From assembly GCF_002998925.1 (NCBI RefSeq), contig NZ_CP027228.1, positions 434,001 through 498,000 of the forward strand: DNA of 64,000 nt, read 5' to 3'. A program made the position numbers and the translations under genes. The notes beneath the pieces were generated by a model, which saw only the letters and a program-made list of their open reading frames with translations, had not been told where the DNA came from and did no database searches. The stretch's first letter is position 1. Each line of letters opens with the position of its first letter. This DNA is from Mogibacterium diversum. Its GTDB lineage: Bacteria > Bacillota > Clostridia > Peptostreptococcales > Anaerovoracaceae. This document shows, in pieces, positions 24,134-32,000 of the stretch.

Positions 24134-25249
24134 ATGATGAAGGATTTAAGAGCGCACTGGATACAGTTAAAAGCAGAATATGAAAATCGATATAAAGAAT
24201 CTTTTTTAGAGGATTTTGAAAGATCAAAAGACTATCTCGAACAGATGAAAGAATATCTACTCTCTAAGTTAAAGGAGCGTCCCTCTGATGTAGATGCAAT
24301 ATGCACATTGGCGTCTGTCAAATTAGAACTCGGAGAAGGTGACACCGAATATATTAAATTGCTGGAGGATTTTCTAGATAGATTTTCAAATGAGGTAGAC
24401 GATAAGCAAGTTGCGAGGATTTATACCAACATTGCTTTCATTGAGGATTACTCAAGAAGAGCGTTAGATTATTTGACAAAAGCGAAGGATTTGAAATCCC
24501 CATATGTGGAGACATATAAAGCCCTCGGACTTTATTATTTTCCTGATTATGATTTCTCTAAAGAGAAAAAGAATATCGAACGTAGTAATGAGTTTTTTAA
24601 GCATGCAAGAGAGCTCGAGGATAGTTATGAATCTAATATTAACTATGGGGCATCACTTTATGCGCTTGGAGAATATCAAGAGGCGAAAAAGATATTTGAG
24701 AAACTAATTACGGTGTACCCAGATAGAATGTGGCTAAAGCTTTGTATAGCATACTGTGATGTGGCTCTCGGTAATAAAACCACTGCAATTTCATATCTAG
24801 AAAATATAAAAATAGGATCTGACGATAATTATGATTTGAACACCGATGACATTATGGAATATCAGGTATTTGATGCATATTATGCGCTAGAAGAATATGA
24901 TAGATTCCTAAGATACTGCACTGAAGAAGTGGATAACGAATACTATACAGTTGATTGGGAACACCTGTATTATGTGCTGTGGATAAGTGGTAAAAGAGAT
25001 AGGTTTACAAGGCTTGAAGAAAAGAATCGAAAATACCTTGAGGGTGCAATCGCTGATGCTATAGTAGATACAGAATATGATAGTGAGAAGGAAAAGCAAG
25101 AGACTATCGAAAGCTGGAAGGAAGATAAGCGAGATTTTGAAGAGATGATATCTCGTATAAAGGACAAGCAGCTGAGACCGGAAATGGAGCTTAAATTATA
25201 CCCAGAATATTCTTGTTATATGGTAGACTGTGTAAGACACAAATTTTAA
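24134..25249 (+). CDS. TPR-repeat protein
   Basis: A 371-residue cytoplasmic protein built of helical pairs. TPR-like units are recognisable around residues 55-80 (DVDAICTLASVKLELGEGDT), 125-150 and 155-200 (YESNINYGASLYALGEYQEA then KKIFEKLITVYPDRMWLKL). Such proteins act as binding scaffolds. AGGA lies nine bases before ATG 24134, which I prefer over an in-frame TTG at 24125. The next gene starts 18 bases after its stop, so they are probably co-transcribed. Partner unknown. Confidence 0.72.
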   Translation: MMKDLRAHWIQLKAEYENRYKESFLEDFERSKDYLEQMKEYLLSKLKERPSDVDAICTLASVKLELGEGDTEYIKLLEDFLDRFSNEVDDKQVARIYTNIAFIEDYSRRALDYLTKAKDLKSPYVETYKALGLYYFPDYDFSKEKKNIERSNEFFKHARELEDSYESNINYGASLYALGEYQEAKKIFEKLITVYPDRMWLKLCIAYCDVALGNKTTAISYLENIKIGSDDNYDLNTDDIMEYQVFDAYYALEEYDRFLRYCTEEVDNEYYTVDWEHLYYVLWISGKRDRFTRLEEKNRKYLEGAIADAIVDTEYDSEKEKQETIESWKEDKRDFEEMISRIKDKQLRPEMELKLYPEYSCYMVDCVRHKF

Positions 25250-25267
25250 ATATCATGAGGAATTGAT

Positions 25268-25900
25268 ATGAAATATACGATTGAGACAATGGATAATGAA
25301 CTATGCAACTTGGAAAGCAATGATGAGAAAGCACGTAAAAAAGCCTCAAGTCATTTTATGAGAGCTGCATGCAAAGAGCTTGGTACTAAAGATACAAAAC
25401 AGATAAAGGTTTGGTTTATTACCAATACAGATAGGTATATATCAGCAATAAAAAAAGAGACCAATATTGATACTATATGGAACAATGTATATACGCTCCA
25501 AAGCTTTTGTGCACGATATATTCATTTAAGTCATTTATATAAGGCTGACTCAGATATAATTACAGAAGACAAAATTAATCATTTCGAGGAAGAAAGTAAA
25601 AAATACGTTAGATATTTGCTTGAGACACAAAAACATCCCAAGGTACTGCAGGCTGTAGCATCGTTCTTTTGGATATATGAAGAAGCATTTGTATGGGATG
25701 TTTTCATAAAAGTATTAGAGAAGAAAAGAGATAAACTTACGTTGTCCCACATTAAGATTGCTATCAGGCAGTGCTATAGTTCTTCGCAAAGCAATCAAGT
25801 AAAAAAATATATGTCTGAACAGCAGCGAGAAGAACTCATAGCTATTTTGAAAGAAAAAAATATTTTACAAAAGGAAATAAGTTTGTTAGAAAATATGTAA
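25268..25900 (+). CDS. Unrecognised all-helical 210-residue protein
   Basis: Soluble, basic and predicted almost entirely helical, with helix pairs reminiscent of HEAT-like or AlkD-type folds (KVLQAVASFFWIYEEAFVW, LSHIKIAIRQCYSSS). I cannot assign a family; DNA-alkylation-repair-like is only one possibility. GAGGAA before the ATG. Follows the TPR gene closely and ends in a terminator shared with the convergent membrane-protein gene. Confidence 0.58.
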   Translation: MKYTIETMDNELCNLESNDEKARKKASSHFMRAACKELGTKDTKQIKVWFITNTDRYISAIKKETNIDTIWNNVYTLQSFCARYIHLSHLYKADSDIITEDKINHFEEESKKYVRYLLETQKHPKVLQAVASFFWIYEEAFVWDVFIKVLEKKRDKLTLSHIKIAIRQCYSSSQSNQVKKYMSEQQREELIAILKEKNILQKEISLLENM

Positions 25901-25930
25901 ATGGGAGTATCATAGTGCTTACTCCCATTT
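25899..25930. terminator. Bidirectional terminator between convergent genes
   Basis: AATGGGAGTA and TACTCCCATT form a ten-base stem around TCATAGTGCT, with T runs usable in the plus direction and A/T-rich flank in the other. The stem includes the last codons of the minus-strand gene and abuts the stop of the plus-strand gene. Confidence 0.75.
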
Positions 25931-26941
25931 TATGTGGTGCACTCCTACGCTGTATCTATAAGGTGATTTATCATCGTTAAAATCAGCAGTAATCCAGTAC
26001 GCTTTCCATATTAGGTATTCATCGGTGCCGACCTTCAAGCTAAAAGAGTTGTCATATGTATCTTCTTTGTAATCAAGTGGGTTCAGCGAGAAGATATTAA
26101 TCATTTTCTTACTATTAAAGTCATTGTATCTAAGATTTTCTAGTCTTGTATTGTTTATTTTCACTTTTGATATCTGATTGTTCGTAGCTTCTACTCTGTA
26201 AAATGTAACTATACAGTTCCTGAGCTTGTCTTTATCACCGCTTTCCGGAGTGAGAAACATGTTACCGTAAGACTTACCATCTTTAGTAATCTCAACGAGC
26301 TTGCCATAATAAAAGTGATCGTTACGTTGATTTACAACTATATCATTTGGGGAAGCATCTTTGAAAGTGAATCCCGAGGAGATTAGGTCGGCTGCTGTCG
26401 TCTCGCCGATAATCACATTGGTATTATCAAGCTGTACGTTAAGCGGCTTTACAGGGACGCCTGCCATGGACGTGCAGAGCATTAAGATAAAGGATGTAAA
26501 AAATATCGAAGTAATTACTGCATTCGTCGAAGCATATGAGTAAACAGGATTATCTAACTTAGCTCTCGTTATGGAAATTAATTTAATAATTTTTTGAATA
26601 AAAGTAGTTACGAGCACAAGGGCAAACTGTGCCTTTATACACTTGTATGCGGCGAATGTTAGGCTGTGAGTATTGTGATAAGCTACGGCTATAAAAAGAA
26701 GATTTATAAAAATGAGCCTAACAATAAATAGTGTCGCTTCTTTGAATGCCGTGGAGTCAGTAACGTTATCAAAAGTAATGTAGCTTCTAGATTTGAAAGA
26801 TTGACCGATCTTATAAATCCAAGCAGGAACTTCTGTATCAGATTTAACAGCAAAGGCGAATCTAATGTATATATAAATAGTGGCAATAAAAGATAGAATC
26901 AGAATAATAAAAAAGCCAAGAAATACAATTAAAAAGCCCAT
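25919..26941 (-). CDS. Unrecognised polytopic membrane protein with large C-terminal domain
   Basis: A 340-residue protein with hydrophobic segments near residues 3-28, 70-88, 97-118 and 138-160, then a roughly 180-residue polar beta-rich region containing the NVIIGETTAADLI and SYGNMFLTPESGDKDKL stretches. The C-terminal domain is probably outside the cell or in the envelope. No family recognised. A purine-rich GAGGGGA lies 13 bases upstream of the ATG, rather far. Convergent with the helical-protein gene. Confidence 0.6.
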   Translation of the reverse strand: MGFLIVFLGFFIILILSFIATIYIYIRFAFAVKSDTEVPAWIYKIGQSFKSRSYITFDNVTDSTAFKEATLFIVRLIFINLLFIAVAYHNTHSLTFAAYKCIKAQFALVLVTTFIQKIIKLISITRAKLDNPVYSYASTNAVITSIFFTSFILMLCTSMAGVPVKPLNVQLDNTNVIIGETTAADLISSGFTFKDASPNDIVVNQRNDHFYYGKLVEITKDGKSYGNMFLTPESGDKDKLRNCIVTFYRVEATNNQISKVKINNTRLENLRYNDFNSKKMINIFSLNPLDYKEDTYDNSFSLKVGTDEYLIWKAYWITADFNDDKSPYRYSVGVHHIKWE

Positions 26942-27112
26942 ATGAAGTCTTTTTCCCCTCTAAAATATAATAAAAAGCATATAGTGGTATTATAACAATT
27001 CATACCTTGATATAGGTAATAGTTTTTCAAAAAGAATAAACGCACATCATAAAGAGTGGATTGTGAGGGAGTATAATATTACGTATCATCAGAGAAATAT
27101 AGGAGATACAAG

Positions 27113-27634
27113 ATGAATCTACTAATTCATGATTTAAACAGAATTGAAGTTGAAAAATTTATAGGAGGGAATGACGATATAAAGGTCATTTCAAATAATA
27201 ATTCAATCAGAAATTGTATGGGCTGCTTCGGATGCTGGATAAAGACACCTGGCAAATGTGTGATAAATGATGACTATCAAAATATGGGGGCGTTATTTGG
27301 GGCGGCAGAAAATGTCATTGTCATAAGTCGCTGCTTCTACGGAGGATATAGTCCATTTGTAAAAAATGTAATGGATCGAAGCATTCCTTATTTACTTCCT
27401 TTTTTCAAAATAAAACAAAATGAAACACATCATAAACAGCGCTACCATAATAGATTCAATCTTATTGTATGTTTTTATGGAAGTGATATCTCAAATAAAG
27501 AAAAAGAAATCGCTACAAAGCTAGTAGAGGCCAATGCAATTAACTTTGATGCAAATAGATTAAAGATTAATTTCTGCGAAAATGAAGAGGAGGCTTTGAG
27601 AAAGGGGATATCATATGAAACTCACAATTGTTAA
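27113..27634 (+). CDS. Flavodoxin-family protein with Cys-rich loop
   Basis: A 173-residue flavodoxin-like protein. It has CMGCFGCWIKTPGKC (residues about 35-49), the loop typical of NADPH-dependent FMN reductase relatives with ferredoxin-like cysteines, and the FMN-binding SRCFYGGYSPFVKNVMDRS. The usual N-terminal phosphate loop (GSPR-type) is missing, because the protein begins directly with a short strand. GGAGA before the ATG. It overlaps the next flavodoxin-like gene by 20 bases, suggesting a heteromeric pair. Confidence 0.72.
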   Translation: MNLLIHDLNRIEVEKFIGGNDDIKVISNNNSIRNCMGCFGCWIKTPGKCVINDDYQNMGALFGAAENVIVISRCFYGGYSPFVKNVMDRSIPYLLPFFKIKQNETHHKQRYHNRFNLIVCFYGSDISNKEKEIATKLVEANAINFDANRLKINFCENEEEALRKGISYETHNC

Positions 27635-28241
27635 TGGTAGTCCAAGACATGGTAAGAGTAACTCGGGACTTCTTGTAGAGTTGTTATTACCATTCATACA
27701 AGAAAAAAATGAAGTGAATATTGCTCATGTGGAGAATTATAAATCCGTAGATAAATATATTGATGAAATCGTTAAAGCAGATATGCTCGTTTTTGCCTTT
27801 CCTCTATACGTTGATAGTATTCCGTCTCATATCCTATATCTTATGGAAAGAATAAGTGAAAATCATAGAAATAATAAGCTCATTATATACGTAATTATGA
27901 ATAATGGCTTTTATGAAGGCAAACAGAATCATATTGCCATTCAGCAGATGAAACTTTGGTGTTGTGATAATGGTTTTGTATGGGGGCAAGGAATAGGCTG
28001 CGGAGCTGGTGAAATGCTGCCTTTTTTAAAAAAAGTACCACTTGGGCATGGACCGACTAAAAATTTAGGGAATGCTTTAGAAGCTTTTGCCATAAATATT
28101 AATAGACGGGGCACTGGTGAAGAACTTTATATTAATCCTAACTGGCCAAGGTTTATATGGAAACATCAGGCTAATAGAATGTACTGGATTCCAAAGGCTA
28201 AGAAGAATGGTTTAAAAAAGAAGGATATTTTTAAGAAATAA
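27615..28241 (+). CDS. NAD(P)H-dependent oxidoreductase, flavodoxin fold
   Basis: A 208-residue flavodoxin-fold protein with the standard FMN phosphate loop VNGSPRHGKSNSGLL at 5-19 and the FAFPLYVDSIPSHILYLMERI segment that binds the isoalloxazine. It lacks the Cys loop found in its upstream neighbour, so the two genes together hold one complete set of features. Start overlaps the preceding gene by 20 bases, with AAAGGGGAT as ribosome binding site. Substrate unknown. Confidence 0.78.
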   Translation: MKLTIVNGSPRHGKSNSGLLVELLLPFIQEKNEVNIAHVENYKSVDKYIDEIVKADMLVFAFPLYVDSIPSHILYLMERISENHRNNKLIIYVIMNNGFYEGKQNHIAIQQMKLWCCDNGFVWGQGIGCGAGEMLPFLKKVPLGHGPTKNLGNALEAFAININRRGTGEELYINPNWPRFIWKHQANRMYWIPKAKKNGLKKKDIFKK

Positions 28242-28357
28242 ATTATATATTTCAATAACTAAAAACTTCTACAATTCAACATATTATGCTATGCGCAATA
28301 TGATATTGTTTAAATAAATAGCACGCAATTTAAAATTACAATAAGGAGCATAAAAAA

Positions 28358-29722
28358 ATGAATAGAAAAGTAGATAACATAATAATTGGGTTCGGAAAAG
28401 CTGGAAAGACGCTGGCTAATTACCTTGGAAATAAAGGAGAGAAGACTGTTCTTGTTGAGAAATCATCAAATATGTATGGTGGAACCTGCATAAACGTGGG
28501 GTGCATCCCATCTAAGTTCCTCGCAACTTGTGCAGATAGGAAGGCTTATAGCAATGCTGATAATAAAGCTTACTATAAAGATTCTGTAGTAGGTAAGAAA
28601 AACCTTATAGCGAAGCTGAATAAAGCAAATTACGACAAGGTTGAAAGCAATGAAAACGTAGAAGTTCTTGATGGAACAGCCTCGTTTAAAGACGACCACA
28701 CTATCATAGTTGATAACGGCTCGGATTCATATGAGATATTTGCTGAAAAGATTTTTATCAATACTGGAACTAGGCCGTTTATTCCTGACGTAAAAGGACT
28801 GGAAGTAGGTAACCGCATTCATACTAGCGAAACGCTGATGAACCTCGAGGAATTCCCTGAAACGCTAGCTATTTTAGGGAGCGGATTTATAGGGCTAGAG
28901 TTTGCAGCAACATATGCAAAGTTTGGAACTAAAGTAACGATTATTGATAATGGGGACAGACTACTTCCAAGAGAAGATGATGATGTAGCAGAAGTAGTAT
29001 ATGAATCATATAAGTCACTAGGTGTTGATATTCTATTCAATTCAGAAATTAATCATGTTGAGCAGAGTGATGAAAAAGTATTGATTTCATATACAGAAAA
29101 TGGTGACATCAAAGAACTCAAGGTAGATGCACTGCTGGTAGCGACTGGCAGAAGAGCTAATGCCTTGGAACTGCATCTTGAGAATGCTGGAGTTGAAGTT
29201 TCTGAAAGAGGATTTATAAATGTAAATGATCACCTACAGACTAACAAGCCGCATATCTTCGCAATGGGGGACATCAATGGCGGGCCTCAGTTCACTTACG
29301 TTTCCCTCGATGATTACCGCATTGTGAAAAGCTATTTAGACGGGGATGGAAGCTACTCGCGAAAAGAGCGCCAGGGAATAGCTTTCTCAGCATTTCTACA
29401 TCCTACATTCTCTAAAGTCGGTCTCGGTGAAAAAGATGCAAGGGAAAAAGGTTATAACGTAAGAGTCTCGAAATTGCCCGTAACGGCTATTCCAAAGGCC
29501 AAGATACTTGGAAATCAGGCGGGGATCTACAAGGCTGTCGTTGATGCCGATACTGATCAAATACTTGGAGCAGTGCTTTTTGGAGAGGAGTCTCACGAAG
29601 TTATCAATATTGTAGTTACAGCAATGATTGCAAAGCAGCCATACACAGTGCTCGCTAACCAGATATTTACACATCCGACAATGGCGGAGGCACTTAATGA
29701 CTTGTTCGGTTCGGTTAAGTAA
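28358..29722 (+). CDS. Pyridine nucleotide-disulfide oxidoreductase family flavoprotein
   Basis: A 454-residue FAD enzyme. FAD site GFGKAGKTLANYLG at 11-24, redox-active pair Cys44/Cys49 in GGTCINVGCIPSK, NAD(P) site LGSGFIGLEFAATYAKFGTK, second FAD motif FAMGDINGGPQFTYVS and the C-terminal dimerisation part with HPTMAEALNDLF. The set fits the mercuric-reductase/lipoamide-dehydrogenase superfamily. No lipoyl enzyme complex or mer gene is nearby, so I would call it an uncharacterised NAD(P)H disulfide reductase, possibly acting on a low-molecular-weight thiol or hypothiocyanite-like oxidant. AAGGAG before the ATG. Confidence 0.82.
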   Translation: MNRKVDNIIIGFGKAGKTLANYLGNKGEKTVLVEKSSNMYGGTCINVGCIPSKFLATCADRKAYSNADNKAYYKDSVVGKKNLIAKLNKANYDKVESNENVEVLDGTASFKDDHTIIVDNGSDSYEIFAEKIFINTGTRPFIPDVKGLEVGNRIHTSETLMNLEEFPETLAILGSGFIGLEFAATYAKFGTKVTIIDNGDRLLPREDDDVAEVVYESYKSLGVDILFNSEINHVEQSDEKVLISYTENGDIKELKVDALLVATGRRANALELHLENAGVEVSERGFINVNDHLQTNKPHIFAMGDINGGPQFTYVSLDDYRIVKSYLDGDGSYSRKERQGIAFSAFLHPTFSKVGLGEKDAREKGYNVRVSKLPVTAIPKAKILGNQAGIYKAVVDADTDQILGAVLFGEESHEVINIVVTAMIAKQPYTVLANQIFTHPTMAEALNDLFGSVK

Positions 29723-29814
29723 TAAGTATCATTTAATTAACGGTATGCGTGTAACTTGCAATTCACGAATAAACACTATATAGTTAATTAGATACAAAAA
29801 GGAGGGACTTTTAT

Positions 29815-31092
29815 ATGACAAATTACAAAACTAGCACGGTATGCGTGCAGGGTGGCTACGAGCCAAAGAACGGAGAACCAAGAGTAGTTCCAATAGTTCA
29901 GTCCACTACTTTTAAGTACGAATCATCAGAGCAGATGGGAAATCTATTCGACTTAAAAGAGTCTGGATATTTTTATACTAGACTTTCTAACCCAACTAAT
30001 GATGCAGTAGCAAACAAGATTTGCCAGCTAGAGGGTGGTGTTGCAGCTATACTTACATCATCTGGTCAGGCTGCAAACTTCTATGCTATGATGAATATTG
30101 CAAGCGCGGGTGATCACATTATTTCTAGCTCTGCTATATACGGTGGGACATACAATCTTATCGCACATACTATGAAGCAGATGGGGATAGAGTCTACGTT
30201 TGTTGAACCAGATATATCACCTGAGGAGTTAGAGAAGAAGTTCCAGCCTAACACAAAACTTGTATTCGGTGAGACTTTATCAAATCCTTCACTGAGTGTT
30301 CTAGATATTGAAAAGTTTGCTAATGCTGCACATAAGCATGGTGTACCGCTAATCGTAGATAATACATTCCCTACGCCAATTTTCTGCAAACCTTTCGAGT
30401 GGGGCGTTGATATCGTCACACACTCAACTACAAAATATATGAATGGTACCGCTAATTCAGTCGGTGGAGCAGTTGTAGATTCAGGTAACTTCGACTGGAC
30501 TAAGCACAGCGACAGGTTCCCGGGACTTACAACTCCTGACGAGACATATCACGGCACTGTTTATACAGAGAGCTTTGGCAAGGCCGCATACATTGTAAAG
30601 ATGACGACTAATCTTATGCGTGACCTCGGATCTATTCCTTCACCTCAAAATGCCTTCTATCTGGGAATTGGACTTGAGACGCTACATCTGAGAATGGAAA
30701 GACATTTCCAGAATGCGCTTGCTCTCGCTAAGCATCTCGAAAATCATCCTAAGGTTTCCTGGGTTTCGTTCTCAGGACTAGAAAATGATAGCCAGCACGA
30801 GCTCGCGGAGAAGTATCTTCCTAACGGATCTTGCGGAGTTATCGCATTTGGAGTAAAAGGCGGTAGAGAGGCAGCAATTAAGTTCATGGATTCGCTAAAG
30901 CTCGCAGCAATAGTTACACACGTAGCTGATTCAAGAACTTGTGTGCTTCATCCTGCATCGACCACGCATAGACAGATGAACGATGAGGAGCTAGCAGCGG
31001 CTGGAATCTCTCAGGATCTAGTGAGAATGTCAGTAGGTATCGAGGATATCGACGATATAATCGCCGACGTTGATCAGGCTCTTGAGCAGTAA
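29815..31092 (+). CDS. O-acetylhomoserine sulfhydrylase-like PLP enzyme
   Basis: A 425-residue Cys/Met metabolism PLP enzyme (MetY type) that makes homocysteine from O-acetylhomoserine and sulfide. Visible are IVQSTTFKYESSEQMGNLF, YTRLSNPTNDAVANKI, the LTSSGQAAN pocket, the catalytic lysine in THSTTKYMNG, and the C-terminal HVADSRTCVLHPASTTHRQ substrate loop. Methionine gamma-lyase is the main alternative, but the length and insertions favour the sulfhydrylase. GGAGG upstream. No S-box or T-box was found in the 92-base leader. Confidence 0.86.
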   Translation: MTNYKTSTVCVQGGYEPKNGEPRVVPIVQSTTFKYESSEQMGNLFDLKESGYFYTRLSNPTNDAVANKICQLEGGVAAILTSSGQAANFYAMMNIASAGDHIISSSAIYGGTYNLIAHTMKQMGIESTFVEPDISPEELEKKFQPNTKLVFGETLSNPSLSVLDIEKFANAAHKHGVPLIVDNTFPTPIFCKPFEWGVDIVTHSTTKYMNGTANSVGGAVVDSGNFDWTKHSDRFPGLTTPDETYHGTVYTESFGKAAYIVKMTTNLMRDLGSIPSPQNAFYLGIGLETLHLRMERHFQNALALAKHLENHPKVSWVSFSGLENDSQHELAEKYLPNGSCGVIAFGVKGGREAAIKFMDSLKLAAIVTHVADSRTCVLHPASTTHRQMNDEELAAAGISQDLVRMSVGIEDIDDIIADVDQALEQ

Positions 31093-31137
31093 TTGCTTAA
31101 ATATCGCTTTATAAATTAAATAAATAGAATTATCTAA

Positions 31138-31187
31138 AAGGAGTTTCTTACCAGTTTGTTTTCCGAGGCAAAGAGGCTCCTTTTTAT
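31138..31187 (+). terminator. Terminator after the sulfhydrylase-like gene
   Basis: AAAGGAG pairs with CTCCTTT across a 30-base interrupted stem/loop, followed by T residues. The stem is imperfect. The remaining 31188-31357 holds nothing I can support except AT-rich leader sequence. Confidence 0.6.
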
Positions 31188-31369
31188 TTGTTATATTGGA
31201 AATAGATATAACAATATGAAGCTAAAGAAGCTAATAATTGGATAAATGGTTTTGAAGAAACTATTTTCGGGTTATAATTTAGATAAAATAGGTCTAATTG
31301 CGTATGAAATTGTTAATTATAATTTAAAAGTTTAGAAATTATAGGATTCTCAAATGGGTGGCATGTAAA

Positions 31370-31561
31370 ATGAAAAAAATTTTTAAAGTATTTATGATAG
31401 TATTGCAGATATCTTTAGCAACTGCTGGATTAATTGAACTGATTCACTATCTAAATGGTAGTGGATCAACTATGAGCCCATATCTGACTGGTAGTTCGGC
31501 AGTAGTGTTTTATTTATGGGGAATAAGAAATATTTTAACTTTTAATAAAGAGAATGAATAA
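31370..31561 (+). CDS. Small membrane protein
   Basis: A 63-residue protein with two hydrophobic stretches (about 4-24 and 36-54) joined by IHYLNGSGSTMSP. GGGTGG eight bases upstream favours ATG 31370 over the in-frame GTG at 31358. It is directly followed by another small membrane protein gene. No family recognised. Confidence 0.52.
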   Translation: MKKIFKVFMIVLQISLATAGLIELIHYLNGSGSTMSPYLTGSSAVVFYLWGIRNILTFNKENE

Positions 31562-31580
31562 CGGCGAAGGGGGTGAACTT

Positions 31581-31847
31581 GTGAGTGATGGTAATTATTT
31601 GGTAATTGGTAAATATACTATAATTTTAACGGTGCTATGCATCTCTATTATGATATTTACCATTGTTAGAAGGGTTATGACGAAAAAATATAAAGGTGAC
31701 CATATGGCCAGTGGGATGATTATCGGTATTTCCGTAGGTCTGTTAGCAGGCATTCTGTTTGAAAGATCTGGATTTGGAATGGTTATGGGAATGTCTATCG
31801 GGGAGATAATAGGAATGACAATAGGGGTATTAATCCCTAAAAAGTAA
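31581..31847 (+). CDS. Small glycine-zipper membrane protein
   Basis: An 88-residue protein with an N-terminal membrane helix (about 9-27) and, after a basic loop, a Gly/Met-rich hydrophobic tail in which GMIIGISVGLLAGILF and MGMSIGEIIGMTIG make a glycine zipper. Start is uncertain: GAAGGGGG lies seven bases before GTG 31581 (TTG 31578 is also possible), whereas the upstream ATG at 31554 overlaps the previous gene and lacks a good site. Function unknown. Confidence 0.52.
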   Translation: MSDGNYLVIGKYTIILTVLCISIMIFTIVRRVMTKKYKGDHMASGMIIGISVGLLAGILFERSGFGMVMGMSIGEIIGMTIGVLIPKK

Positions 31848-32000
31848 GCATTTAGACAAAATATGTTTCCTTTTAAACTGGCGCAATTGAATCGCTTAAA
31901 ATATAATACCTATTTTGTCTAAAAAAAACAACATTTAACAGCATATCTATGGTAATATATCAAGAGTATGTTAACTAGAGATAATTTTCGGAGGAACAAG

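Noticed and set aside
29723..29814. SAM riboswitch or T-box before the O-acetylhomoserine sulfhydrylase-like gene
   Set aside because: The 92-base leader is too short and lacks conserved core sequences and a terminator.
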